Positions 49,189-58,302 of a stretch of 64,000 bases of DNA are shown here, one piece after another. The stretch is taken from assembly GCA_017483805.1 (NCBI GenBank), contig JAFUUL010000096.1:29578-93577 (forward strand). Reading direction: 5' to 3'. This DNA is from Prevotella sp. (lineage in GTDB: Bacteria; Bacteroidota; Bacteroidia; Bacteroidales; Bacteroidaceae). The notes under the pieces are model-generated. The model had not been told where the DNA came from. It saw only the letters and a program-made list of their open reading frames with translations, and did no database searches. A program made the position numbers and the translations under genes. Within the stretch, counting starts at the first letter, position 1. Each line of letters opens with the position of its first letter.

Positions 49189-49245
49189 GCTTTCTTTTTT
49201 TTTTGTTAATGGATATAATGAATAATAAATAAATGGTAGCAAGGG

Positions 49246-52119
49246 TCAGAACTTCAGTTTCACTTCACCGCCAAAGTACATGGCAGGGTAGGACTGATAT
49301 TGGCCGTTGTTGTTGCTGAAGCGACGGTACTTGTGGGTGTTGGTCAGGTTGTTGGCGATGAATGACAATTCTGCCGTCTTGCCAATCTCCTTGGTCAAGC
49401 GCATACTGAGCATAGCCCACGGCTTTTCCACCTCTGGCTCAAGGTTGAAGAGTTGTCGGCGGTTCATATAGCCGTTGAGCAGTGAGTTCTCTGCATCTGC
49501 TGCAGTCCAGTCGTGCCAGTTGGCCTGCATATCGTAATAGCCCAGCGGGTCTACTACCATATAGTCTCTGTCGGAATAGTTCTTCAGGTAGTAGCGGCTG
49601 TGGCCGTTCTCATCCTCATAGATGCCCTTCTCGCTCTTCCGCCATACAACCTGCACATTGGTGGTGAAGATCATTTTCACCGCAGGTATATGGGTAATAA
49701 ATGCAAAGTTGGTACTGAAACGGTCTGTAATGGAACCAATGCCACTAGGGCTGACCACGCAATACTGGTTGGCAGTCGAGATGCGGTTGTTGACACTGAC
49801 GTTCTCGTAACTGATAGTCTCCCTCACGCGTTTAATCCACAGCCAGGCACCAGAGATGTTGAGGCTTGTGCGCAGGGGCTTCCATTCGCCTAAGTTGAGG
49901 GTGTATTCTATGCCGTGTTTCTCCGAGCGGGTAGTGTTGTCGGCCATTCCCCATGAGGCACGTTCGGTATAGATGGTCTTGGTGGCAGTGCCTGTTGTGC
50001 CGTTCAGTGTGTAGTTCACATTGTTGGTGGCAGGGTCGAAGACAGGCTTCGTGGCTCCTTCTGGTAAGGTGAAGTAGGGGTAGTCAATCCATAGCAGTTG
50101 TGTGGAGAACCCATATTCATCGTTGTGTCGCTCGTTGAAATAGGTGACAGAACCTTCCACCTGCCCCTTCTGTAACTGCAGGCCAATCTCCCATTTGCGG
50201 CTGCGTGTGGGCTTGAGGTCGGGGTTCTGTGTGTTTTGCACGATGGTGGTCTGTATGAGTCCGAGTCGTTCTGTGGGGTCATCGCTCCACCGGCCTAAAG
50301 CCACGTTGTCATAGTAGGCGGCATCGGGGTAGAGGTAGAGCAGTGACGGCATCTTGTTCGACAGGCCAAAGCCTCCGGTCAGTGTCAAGTCATCAAGCAT
50401 GGTGTTGTTCTTCCTGTTGAGCAAGTTGAGCGACAGATTGATGCGTGGCTCCAGTACGAGATAGCCGCTGTTCCCACCGCTCTTCTCTTTGTTGAGAAAC
50501 AGGTTCGACAGGCGGAGGCCTGCTTCCACCTGCGCCCTTATGGTTCCAAACGACAGGTCGGCGCGATCGCTCACAAATGCCGAAAGATTACTGATGGCTG
50601 GAATGTCATCGTAGGCTCTGGGGCGTAGTGTGTGGATGCTCATCATCTGGGGCTGCTTGTCATCATCATACGTCAGGCCTTTGCCGATGTTCCCATCGTA
50701 GGAATACTCGGCTCCCAGTTTGATGGTCGTATGATTATTTTCGCTCAGTTGGATATACTTGTTGGCCACGGCTTGTGCATAGAAATTCAAGGGAACGCTC
50801 TCTATGGTGTATTCCGACTGGTAGCCGTAGCGGCGCATTGCGGCCTGATGCAGACCCTCTTCGCGGCTGTTGGTGGAGACACCATCGGGATTGGACACCC
50901 AGGTGCTCTGCCAGTCATGCTGTCGGCTCAGTTGTCCGCTCAGTTTATAGTCCAGGCTGGTGATGAAAGTGTTGTCACCCGTGTAGCGACCATTGATGGC
51001 CAATCGCCCACCCGTGTTGTTGTTTTTCCACTCCGAGTAGGTTTCGGTCATCTGGGGGTCTCGCTTAGTGTTGTTGATGCTGGTGTGGAAAGCCCCGCGC
51101 ACATTGAACGTGGTGCGGCCGAACTTGTTACTATAGCCAGCCGAGGCTGTCACGCGGTCATAGCCCTTGTAGTGCAGACGGGTGTCGGCCCACGACTGCG
51201 CCCAGTCGACAGAGAAGTTCACGGCTCCGCCGCCGTTCAGGTTGAATCCCTTGCCCACGAAAGCCAGTTTTGAGTTGGGGTCTGCCGACACTTTGACTTC
51301 CCATGGCGTGAGGCCCGACTTGGTGTTGACGATGACTACGCCTGAAGTGAGGTTGCCGTATTCCACTGACGGGATGCCACGAATGACTTCCATCGACTCT
51401 ACTGTGCCGGCACTTACTGTGCGGAGGTCGACGCCGCGGCCTGCCGTGGCGTTCTCGCCGACCATCATGCCATTGTTGTCGGCGGTAGAGCCATAGCGGT
51501 TGGTGTTGAGCACTTCAAGGTTGGCGTTGTTTGACAGTGGCGTGCCGTCAACGAAGACCGCCACGCCTGCTGCGTTGTTGGCATTGTAGACAATCTTTCC
51601 TCCCGACTGTACATCTTCTATTTCGCGTATGTGCGCCTGCGATAGTTGATTAAGGTTAGGGTTCTCTATCAAGTTGCCGGGTACTAGTTGCAGCAGGTCG
51701 CCGATGCTTTTTGGCTGGATGTGGCGGATGGCATCTTGGTCGATGACCGACTTTGACCCCATCTGCACCTGCTTGGCTGTTACGGTGACATTGCTTAGTT
51801 GGAGTCCCAGGTCGTTGAGTCTTACCTGGAGGGCCTCGCGGCCTGTCTTGACATGAAATTCACCTGTAGCCGTCTCATAGCCTACGAAAGAAACCCGATA
51901 GGTGTATGTTCCGGCAGGAACATTCTTAATTTCAAAGTTGCCCTCCCCACCGGAGGTCGTCACCAGGTCTTGGTTCAGACTGATAGTAGCCAGTTCGATG
52001 CCCTGTCCCTTGGTGTCGGTCACAGTGCCATGAATGGTGAAATGGACATTTTGTCCACAGACGATTCCCGAAAAGGCATGGATAAGGATGAGTAGAAAGA
52101 ATTTCCTGAAATCTGTCAT
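49246..52119 (-). CDS. TonB-dependent outer-membrane receptor with CnaB domain
   Basis: First gene of the 12-kb operon; imports a ligand across the outer membrane using TonB energy. The ATG at 52119 (preceded by AAAA) gives the signal peptide MTDFRKFFLLILIHAFSGIVCGQ; 52137 is an alternative. Domains: CnaB/carboxypeptidase-like repeat (GTVTDTKGQGIELATISLN, GNFEIKNVPAGTYTYRVSFVGYE), plug (SVIDQDAIRHIQPKSIGDLLQLVPG; VFVDGTPLSNNAN; GTVESMEVIRGIPSVEYGNLTSGVVIVNTK), and a 22-strand barrel ending AMYFGGEVKLKF. 957 residues. No SusD-like gene is adjacent. Ligand not known; a HmuY-like protein at the operon end raises haem as one option. Confidence 0.92.
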   Translation of the reverse strand: MTDFRKFFLLILIHAFSGIVCGQNVHFTIHGTVTDTKGQGIELATISLNQDLVTTSGGEGNFEIKNVPAGTYTYRVSFVGYETATGEFHVKTGREALQVRLNDLGLQLSNVTVTAKQVQMGSKSVIDQDAIRHIQPKSIGDLLQLVPGNLIENPNLNQLSQAHIREIEDVQSGGKIVYNANNAAGVAVFVDGTPLSNNANLEVLNTNRYGSTADNNGMMVGENATAGRGVDLRTVSAGTVESMEVIRGIPSVEYGNLTSGVVIVNTKSGLTPWEVKVSADPNSKLAFVGKGFNLNGGGAVNFSVDWAQSWADTRLHYKGYDRVTASAGYSNKFGRTTFNVRGAFHTSINNTKRDPQMTETYSEWKNNNTGGRLAINGRYTGDNTFITSLDYKLSGQLSRQHDWQSTWVSNPDGVSTNSREEGLHQAAMRRYGYQSEYTIESVPLNFYAQAVANKYIQLSENNHTTIKLGAEYSYDGNIGKGLTYDDDKQPQMMSIHTLRPRAYDDIPAISNLSAFVSDRADLSFGTIRAQVEAGLRLSNLFLNKEKSGGNSGYLVLEPRINLSLNLLNRKNNTMLDDLTLTGGFGLSNKMPSLLYLYPDAAYYDNVALGRWSDDPTERLGLIQTTIVQNTQNPDLKPTRSRKWEIGLQLQKGQVEGSVTYFNERHNDEYGFSTQLLWIDYPYFTLPEGATKPVFDPATNNVNYTLNGTTGTATKTIYTERASWGMADNTTRSEKHGIEYTLNLGEWKPLRTSLNISGAWLWIKRVRETISYENVSVNNRISTANQYCVVSPSGIGSITDRFSTNFAFITHIPAVKMIFTTNVQVVWRKSEKGIYEDENGHSRYYLKNYSDRDYMVVDPLGYYDMQANWHDWTAADAENSLLNGYMNRRQLFNLEPEVEKPWAMLSMRLTKEIGKTAELSFIANNLTNTHKYRRFSNNNGQYQSYPAMYFGGEVKLKF

Positions 52120-52170
52120 TTTTATACTATTATTCATTGCCAAGTTGCAAAATTGTAAGGAATTTGGCCG

Positions 52171-52178
52171 CAAAAGTA
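52171..52178 (-). promoter_or_regulatory. -7 box for the 12-kb receptor/protease operon
   Basis: TACTTTTG on the minus strand; the only such box seen before 40252 on this strand. No Fur-like operator was recognised. Confidence 0.6.
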
Positions 52179-52288
52179 CGAAGAAAATCTGATATGCACA
52201 ATACCTAATTTTGGTGATTTTCCCCCCTTTTTCACTATTGCAAAGGAGAAAAGTGGGCCTGTCGCTTGCTTTTTTGAGATAAAGTTAG

Positions 52289-52296
52289 TACTTTTG
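52289..52296 (+). promoter_or_regulatory. -7 box for the BASS transporter gene
   Basis: TACTTTTG, 19 bases before the ATG at 52316; divergent to the operon promoter. Confidence 0.55.
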
Positions 52297-52315
52297 CACG
52301 CAAATTGCAAGAGTA

Positions 52316-53305
52316 ATGATGGGTGTTGTGAGGTTTGTAAAAGACTGGACACTGCCCGTGGCAATGGGGCTTGGAGCAGTGCTTTACCTGGTGTTTGCCT
52401 TCGTGCCGGCGTTGGACGGGGCGGCCCTCTTCTTCGCTCCTATCATGGAGGCCATCTTGCCCCTGTTCATGTTTTTGGTGCTCTTTGTCACCTTCTGCAA
52501 GGTGGACTTCCACAAGATGCGTCCCGTGTGGTGGCATCTGTGGATCACCGTCTTCAATCTCCTCTTCGTCGCCATCGTCATGACCATCATCCTTCTGTTG
52601 CCAAATAGGAACTCATCACTTTTCACTCATCACTCATCACTGATCTTGTTAGAGGCCCTGCTGATGTGCATCATCGCCCCCTGTGCGACGGCGGCCGCGG
52701 TGGTGACGCAGAAACTGGGCGGTTCGCTGGAGGAGATGACCACCTTCACGTTTCTGTCCAACTTCATCACCGTGCTGATGGTGCCCCTGTGCTTCCCGAT
52801 GATTGAGAAGTCGGCCGACATCACCTTCATGGCAGCCTTTTGGAAGATACTCTATCAGGTGGTGACGCTGTTGGTGGTGCCCATGCTGCTGGCCTACATC
52901 GTGAAGCACTATATGCACCGTCTGCACAGGAAAATCATCTCCGTGCGCGACCTGTCGTTCTACCTCTGGGGCTGTTCGCTGATGATTGTGACTGGCACCA
53001 CGGTGAAGAACATCGTGCACGCCGAGGCCTCCATCTGGCTGCTCACGGCCATCGCCCTGCTGGGACTGGTGCTCTGCGTCATCCAGTTTGCCGTAGGCCG
53101 CTTCATCGGTCACTATTTCAACCGCACCCAGGAGGCCGGTCAGGCGCTGGGGCAGAAGAATACCGCCTTTGCCATCTGGCTTGGCGTCACCTATCTGAAT
53201 CCCCTCTCGAGTGTGGGGCCGGGATGTTACATTTTGTGGCAAAATATCATCAATTCGGTAGAGATTTGGCAAGAACGTAAAAATAAATTAGCAAAAAACG
53301 ATTGA
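52316..53305 (+). CDS. BASS-family transporter (bile acid:sodium symporter-like)
   Basis: A 329-residue integral membrane protein with about nine or ten membrane segments (LPVAMGLGAVLYLVFAFVPAL, LWITVFNLLFVAIVMTIILLL, LEALLMCIIAPCATAAAVVT, LTAIALLGLVLCVIQFAVG) and the family end motif LGQKNTAFAIWLGVTYLNPLSSVGPGCYILWQNIINS. Probably a sodium-coupled transporter of an organic anion; substrate unknown. Residues 97-109 (NRNSSLFTHHSSLI) come from an ACTCATC-type repeat placed in a loop between two membrane helices. Confidence 0.85.
   Translation: MMGVVRFVKDWTLPVAMGLGAVLYLVFAFVPALDGAALFFAPIMEAILPLFMFLVLFVTFCKVDFHKMRPVWWHLWITVFNLLFVAIVMTIILLLPNRNSSLFTHHSSLILLEALLMCIIAPCATAAAVVTQKLGGSLEEMTTFTFLSNFITVLMVPLCFPMIEKSADITFMAAFWKILYQVVTLLVVPMLLAYIVKHYMHRLHRKIISVRDLSFYLWGCSLMIVTGTTVKNIVHAEASIWLLTAIALLGLVLCVIQFAVGRFIGHYFNRTQEAGQALGQKNTAFAIWLGVTYLNPLSSVGPGCYILWQNIINSVEIWQERKNKLAKND
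52607..52643 (+). repeat. ACTCATC-type repeat in the BASS gene
   Basis: AACTCATCACTTTTCACTCA, TCACTCATCACTGATC units; in frame within a loop-coding region. Confidence 0.65.
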
Positions 53306-53322
53306 GTTTCGTGAAAAATGCT

Positions 53323-53330
53323 TATCTTTG
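53323..53330 (+). promoter_or_regulatory. -7 box for the SpoIIE-type phosphatase gene
   Basis: TATCTTTG, 23 bases before the ATG at 53354. Confidence 0.6.
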
Positions 53331-53353
53331 CAGGCGATAATATTAATTAAGGT

Positions 53354-55459
53354 ATGAAGAGACTGGCAAGATTTCTGACGGGCATGATGGCTGCTGCACT
53401 GCTGATGGCAGGCATCGTCTCGTGTGATGACGCCAAGACGCCGGTCACTAAACTTCGCTCCACCCACGCTGACAGTTTGATCTTCGATGCAGGCACCATG
53501 AAGGACTATGCCCGTATGCTGGAACTGACCGACAGTTTCGAGCAGGTGGGCAGCATCACAACGCTCGACGCCAACCGCTGGCGCGGCGTGGCCTACTATC
53601 GTCAGAACCAGTATCGCACGGCAGAGTTCTACTACAAGAAGGCTCTGGAGTGCGAGGTGAACACTGAGGCCGACCAGTTGAGTTATACCAAGGCTGCCCG
53701 GCGCCTGTCGGAACTGCTGCTCATCAAGGGCGACTACGAGGGATCGCTGCAGGTGGCCATGCCTGCCGTCGCCAAGATGGAAGCGGGCGGCTATGGTTCC
53801 GACATCGACTTTGCCATCCTGCTCAACAACATCGGCTGCTGCCAGTTGAACCTGGGGCGCGGCGCCGAGGCTCAGGAGAGTTTCTACACTGCCCGTCAGC
53901 ACTACATCAACCGCTGGTCGACCGACTCGACCGGCCGCGGCTTCCAGGAGGCCGTCATCGGTACTGTCTACACCAGTCAGGCCTACATCAACACCCGTCG
54001 GCTGGACGAGTCGCTCTATTGGATTGACCGCACGGAGATGCTGCTGGGCAAGTATGCCGAAAAGCCCGACGCCCGCACCGAATACTTCGATGAGTATCAG
54101 GCCCGCATCGAGATTATGCGTGCCGTGGCCATGCAGGGACTGGACAGCGTGGACAAGGCGGCTCAGGCCTACCAGCGCTTCATGAAGTCCGACTATGCCA
54201 AGACGAGTGCCGGCCGCATCTATGCCAACGACTATCTGCTGGCTGCCCATCGCTACAGCGAGGCGGCAGACAACTACCGCTATCTGGACCAGATGCTCGA
54301 CGAGTGGGGCATGGACCTCACGCTCGATAATGTTCAACTCTATCTCGTTCCGAAACTGCGTGCCAACATCGGGGCTCAGCGCCGCGACTCGGCTTTGGCC
54401 TTCGGCCTTCGCCTTTGCGACGTCCTCGACAGTGCCATCGTGAAAAACAAGAATGACGATACGGCCGAACTGGCCACCATCTACGAGACCCAGCAGAAGG
54501 AAGCGCAGATAGCCCAGCAGCAGGCTGGACTGGCCCGTCAGCGGCTTGTCAGTTCGCTGATAGCCCTGGCTCTGGTCATCGTGTTCTTCTCTGTCTTCAT
54601 CTACTTCCGCCACCGTTCGGCCCAGCGCTTGCGCCATGCCCACGGTCGACTGGAGGATGCCCACAACCAACTGCAGGCGGCCTACGACGAATTGGAGCGC
54701 ACGACGGCTGTGAAGGAGCGCATTGAGAGCGAACTGCGCATCGCCCGCGACATCCAGATGTCTATGGTGCCCCATCTCTTCCCGGAGCGTGAGGGCCTGG
54801 ATATCCATGCTTCGATGACGACGGCCAAGGAGGTGGGCGGCGACCTGTATGGTTATCTGCTGGAGGGCGACCTGCTCTATGTCTGCGTGGGCGACGTCAG
54901 CGGCAAGGGTGTGCCGGCCTCACTCTTCATGGCTCAGGCCACTCGCTTGTTCCGCACGCTTGCCGCCCAGCGTATGATGCCGGCAGAAATCATCACCCGC
55001 ATGAATACGGCCCTGACCGAGGACAACGAGCAGGGTATGTTTGTCACCATGTTCCTCGGCATGGTCGACTTGAAGACGGACCATCTCAATTTCTGCAATG
55101 CCGGCCACAACCCGCCCGTGCTGCTGGATCGATTTGAGTCGGATGACAAGAAGGCCGCCCGGTTCCTCGAGATGGAGCCGAATGCGCCCATCGGTCTGTG
55201 GCCCGGTCTGGATTTTGTCGGTGAGGAGATAGAGAGCATCAAGAACCATCCGCTGGTGATTTACTCCGATGGACTGACTGAAGCCGAGAACCCGCATCAG
55301 GAGCAGTTCGGTGAGGAGCGTTTGTTGGACATTCTTCGTAACAACCGCTTTGCCAGTGCCAAGCAGGTGGATGACTTCCTGATGAAAGAGGTGGAAACCT
55401 TTCGCAACGGCGCAGAGCCCAACGACGACTTGACGCTGCTCTGCATGAAGGTGGGCTGA
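53354..55459 (+). CDS. TPR lipoprotein with SpoIIE/RsbU-type PP2C phosphatase domain
   Basis: A 701-residue sensor-type protein: lipoprotein signal (LLMAGIVSCDD, Cys24), a periplasmic tetratricopeptide region (YRQNQYRTAEFYYKKALECE, ILLNNIGCCQLNLGRGAEAQESFYTARQHYIN), one membrane helix near residue 396 (LIALALVIVFFSVFIYF), a coiled coil and a cytoplasmic PP2C/SpoIIE domain (SELRIARDIQMSMVPHLFPE, AKEVGGDLYGYLL, VCVGDVSGKGVPASLFMA, FCNAGHNPPVLL, LVIYSDGLTEAENP). Such enzymes dephosphorylate anti-sigma antagonists; partners are unidentified. Ends base to base with lpxB: the two stop codons form TGATCA. Confidence 0.9.
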   Translation: MKRLARFLTGMMAAALLMAGIVSCDDAKTPVTKLRSTHADSLIFDAGTMKDYARMLELTDSFEQVGSITTLDANRWRGVAYYRQNQYRTAEFYYKKALECEVNTEADQLSYTKAARRLSELLLIKGDYEGSLQVAMPAVAKMEAGGYGSDIDFAILLNNIGCCQLNLGRGAEAQESFYTARQHYINRWSTDSTGRGFQEAVIGTVYTSQAYINTRRLDESLYWIDRTEMLLGKYAEKPDARTEYFDEYQARIEIMRAVAMQGLDSVDKAAQAYQRFMKSDYAKTSAGRIYANDYLLAAHRYSEAADNYRYLDQMLDEWGMDLTLDNVQLYLVPKLRANIGAQRRDSALAFGLRLCDVLDSAIVKNKNDDTAELATIYETQQKEAQIAQQQAGLARQRLVSSLIALALVIVFFSVFIYFRHRSAQRLRHAHGRLEDAHNQLQAAYDELERTTAVKERIESELRIARDIQMSMVPHLFPEREGLDIHASMTTAKEVGGDLYGYLLEGDLLYVCVGDVSGKGVPASLFMAQATRLFRTLAAQRMMPAEIITRMNTALTEDNEQGMFVTMFLGMVDLKTDHLNFCNAGHNPPVLLDRFESDDKKAARFLEMEPNAPIGLWPGLDFVGEEIESIKNHPLVIYSDGLTEAENPHQEQFGEERLLDILRNNRFASAKQVDDFLMKEVETFRNGAEPNDDLTLLCMKVG

Positions 55460-56602
55460 TCAGTGCTGCCTCAGAAGTTTTGTCATGATGCGGGCGGCGT
55501 TCCTCGGCGCCTTCTCTTTTCCCAGACGCCTTTCTACTTCTTCGTAGCCTTCCAGCATCTGCTGGCGGGCAGGGCCAGATAGGATAGCCTCCAGTTCGCG
55601 GCGGATGTTCTCTGGCGTGAATGTGTCGGCCACCAATTCCCTTACCACTTCGCGGTCGGCAATCAGGTTGACCAGCGAGATATACTTCACACTCAGCACT
55701 TTCTTGCGCAGCCAACCGATAAGGCGGGGCAGGGGCGTCTCATAGCACACCACCTGGGGCACGCCGAAGAGGGCCGTCTCCAGTGTGGCCGTTCCGCTGG
55801 TGACCAGGGCGGCACGGGCCTCGCACAGCAGTCCGTAGGTCTGGCCGTGAATGAGTTGAGCCTGATGGCCGGCGAGGAAGGGCTGATAGTAGTCGCGGTC
55901 GATGGCTGGCGCACCGGCCACCACGATGGTGTACTGCTCGTGATACCGGTCGGCCACCTCGAGCATGGTGGGCAGGTTGTCCTTAATCTCCTGCTTGCGG
56001 CTGCCGCAGAGCAGTGCCAGGATAGGTTTCTCTTCTGAGATACAGTTGTGGTGGTAGAACAGGTCGCGCTCCATATGCCATGTATCCTTGAAGGCATCCA
56101 CCTCTTCCACCGTGGGATTGCCCACATAGTGGATGGGGTAGTGGTGCTTCTGTTCGAAGAAGGGCACTTCGAAGGGCAGGATGGAGAAAAGTTCGTCCAC
56201 GTCGCGCTTGATGCGCTTGATGCGGTACTCCTTCCATGCCCATATCTTCGGCGAGATGTAGTAGTAGACGGGACAGATGCCCTGCTTGTGCACGAACTTT
56301 GCAATATCGAGATTGAAGCCGGGATAATCCACCAGAATGACCACGTCGGGTCGCCACTGCAGGATGTCCTGCTTGGCTCGCTTCATGTTCTTGAGAATAG
56401 TAGGCAGGTGCAGCAATACAGGGATGAAGCCCATATAGGCCAGTTCACGATAGTGCTTCACCAGCGTACCGCCGGTAGCCGCCATCAGGTCGCCGCCGTA
56501 GAAGCGGAACTCAGCCTCTGTGTCGGCCTCCTTCAGGGCATGCATCAGTCTCGATGCGTGCAGGTCGCCGCTGGCCTCGCCGGCTATGAGATAGTACTTC
56601 AT
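55460..56602 (-). CDS. lpxB: Lipid-A-disaccharide synthase
   Basis: Glycosyltransferase (GT19) joining UDP-2,3-diacylglucosamine and lipid X in lipid A synthesis. The ATG at 56602 gives [20 protein letters not shown] (a TTG at 56608 is an alternative). Family motifs: [52 protein letters not shown], and [22 protein letters not shown]. 380 residues. It follows surE by 12 bases and is convergent with the phosphatase gene, with no spacer. Confidence 0.95.
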   Translation of the reverse strand: [380 protein letters not shown]

Positions 56603-56614
56603 CGTCAATGATAA

Positions 56615-57385
56615 TTATTGCTCCCAGTCTGCCTTCTGGTTCATAAACTCGTGGGCAGTCACATCGGCCAGGGTGGGGGTGATGGCCACGTAGCCGTGGG
56701 TCAGTGCCCAGTTGTCGGTGTCGGTCTGTTCCGGCTCGTCGTTCTGGTAGTGCCCCACCATCCAGAAGTAGTCGTAGCCGCGTGGATGATGGCAGCGGGT
56801 GACCTCGTTCGACCAGGTGCCCTGAGCCATGCGGCACACCTTGACGCCAGCGAACGTCGGGGCCAGCGGGAAGTTGATGTTCAGACAGACGCCCAGGGGC
56901 AGTCCCTCGCGCAGCACTTTCTCCGTGTACCTCTTTATATAAGGGCGGAGTGGCTCGAAGTCGGCATCCTCGTGGTGGTCGCACAGCGAGTAGGCCACCG
57001 AGGGGATGTACTTCATGCAGCCCTCCATCACCACGCCCATCGTGCCGCTGTAGTGGGTGTTCACCGAACCGTTGTCGCCGTGGTTGATACCGCCCAGCAC
57101 CAAGTCGGGCTTGCGGTCGAGGATTTGCGACAGCGCCAGTTTGACGCAGTCGACAGGCGTGCCGTTCGACGACCATATCTCCACGCCTTCGCGCTTTTCT
57201 CTCAGTGTCAGTGTCAGCGGTGTGGTGGCCGAGAAGGCGCACGAAAAGCCGGAGCGCGGTCCCTCTGGGGCGCACACCACGACGTCGCCCAGATATTTCA
57301 CCATCTCCACCAGACAGTTGATGCCCTTCGCCTGGTAGCCGTCGTCATTCGAAATCAGTATCAGTGGTCTTTCGTTTGTAATCAT
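56615..57385 (-). CDS. surE: 5'/3'-nucleotidase SurE
   Basis: Metal-dependent survival nucleotidase acting on nucleoside monophosphates. The ATG at 57385 (MITNERPLILISNDDGYQAKG) gives the normal start; a longer in-frame reading (to 57436) runs through the promoter. Motifs: LISNDDGYQAKGI (metal Asp-Asp), VVCAPEGPRSGFSCAFSA, SSNGTPVDCVKLAL, GGINHGDNGSV. 256 residues. The -7 box ends only six bases before the ATG, so a leaderless mRNA is predicted. Operon with lpxB. Confidence 0.94.
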   Translation of the reverse strand: MITNERPLILISNDDGYQAKGINCLVEMVKYLGDVVVCAPEGPRSGFSCAFSATTPLTLTLREKREGVEIWSSNGTPVDCVKLALSQILDRKPDLVLGGINHGDNGSVNTHYSGTMGVVMEGCMKYIPSVAYSLCDHHEDADFEPLRPYIKRYTEKVLREGLPLGVCLNINFPLAPTFAGVKVCRMAQGTWSNEVTRCHHPRGYDYFWMVGHYQNDEPEQTDTDNWALTHGYVAITPTLADVTAHEFMNQKADWEQ

Positions 57386-57391
57386 ATTGTG

Positions 57392-57399
57392 CAAAGGTA
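57392..57399 (-). promoter_or_regulatory. -7 box for surE, implying a leaderless mRNA
   Basis: TACCTTTG ends six bases before the surE ATG on the minus strand. Confidence 0.6.
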
Positions 57400-57484
57400 C
57401 GAAGAAACGGGCACAACACAAAACTTTTTTATTCAAAAATACTTAAATATTGGTAGGAATGCTATTGGTTTCACGGAAATTTTG

Positions 57485-57492
57485 TATCTTTG
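57485..57492 (+). promoter_or_regulatory. -7 box for parA-parB
   Basis: TATCTTTG, with a clear ribosome site (AAGGAG at 57511-57516) 10 bases before the parA ATG; one of the few strong Shine-Dalgarno sequences in the window. Confidence 0.65.
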
Positions 57493-57526
57493 CACCCTAT
57501 TATCATTATTAAGGAGAAAGATTGAA

Positions 57527-58297
57527 ATGGGAAAGATTATTGCATTAGCAAATCAAAAGGGTGGTGTGGGCAAGACCACGACGACCATCAATCTGGCTGC
57601 CTCGCTGGCTACGCTGGAGAAAACTGTGCTGGTGGTCGATGCCGACCCGCAGGCCAATGCCTCGAGTGGATTGGGCGTGGACATCCAGGAGGTGGACTGC
57701 TCGCTCTATGAGTGCATCATCAACCATACCGATGTGCGTGAAGCCATCTATACAACCGATATTGACGGGCTGGACATCATTCCGAGCCACATCGACCTGG
57801 TGGGCGCCGAGATAGAGATGCTCAACCTGGACAACCGCGAAAGGGTGATCAAGCGACTGCTGGACCCCATCCGCGACGATTACGACTACATCCTGATCGA
57901 CTGCTCGCCCTCGCTGGGCCTCATTACGGTGAACTCGCTGACAGCAGCCGACTCGGTGATCATCCCCGTGCAGTGTGAGTATTTCGCTCTGGAGGGTATC
58001 TCGAAGTTGCTGAATACCATCAAGATCATCAAGTCGAAACTCAATCCGAAACTGGAGATAGAGGGCTTCCTGCTGACGATGTACGACTCGCGTCTCCGTC
58101 TGGCCAACCAGATCTACGACGAGGTGAAGCGCCACTTCCAGGAACTGGTGTTCAAGACCGTCATCCAGCGCAACGTGAAACTCTCCGAGAGCCCGTCGCA
58201 CGGCCTGCCCGTCATCCTCTACGATGCCGACTCGACAGGCTCGAAGAACCACCTGGCCCTGGCCAAGGAGATTATCAACAAGAACAAAGAGAATTGA
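57527..58297 (+). CDS. parA: Chromosome partitioning ATPase ParA
   Basis: Deviant Walker ATPase that moves ParB-bound origins. The ATG at 57527 starts MGKIIALANQKGGVGKTTTTINLAASLA with the deviant Walker A motif; VLVVDADPQANASSGLG and YDYILIDCSPSLGLITVNSL follow. Length 256 residues is the chromosomal Soj type. The upstream in-frame stretch overlaps surE on the other strand and is rejected. parB starts 5 bases downstream. Confidence 0.96.
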   Translation: MGKIIALANQKGGVGKTTTTINLAASLATLEKTVLVVDADPQANASSGLGVDIQEVDCSLYECIINHTDVREAIYTTDIDGLDIIPSHIDLVGAEIEMLNLDNRERVIKRLLDPIRDDYDYILIDCSPSLGLITVNSLTAADSVIIPVQCEYFALEGISKLLNTIKIIKSKLNPKLEIEGFLLTMYDSRLRLANQIYDEVKRHFQELVFKTVIQRNVKLSESPSHGLPVILYDADSTGSKNHLALAKEIINKNKEN

Positions 58298-58302
58298 GAT
58301 CT

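Noticed and set aside
56618-57526. N-terminal extension of parA
   Set aside because: It would cross surE, the parA promoter and ribosome site; ParA begins at the Walker motif-containing methionine at 57527.
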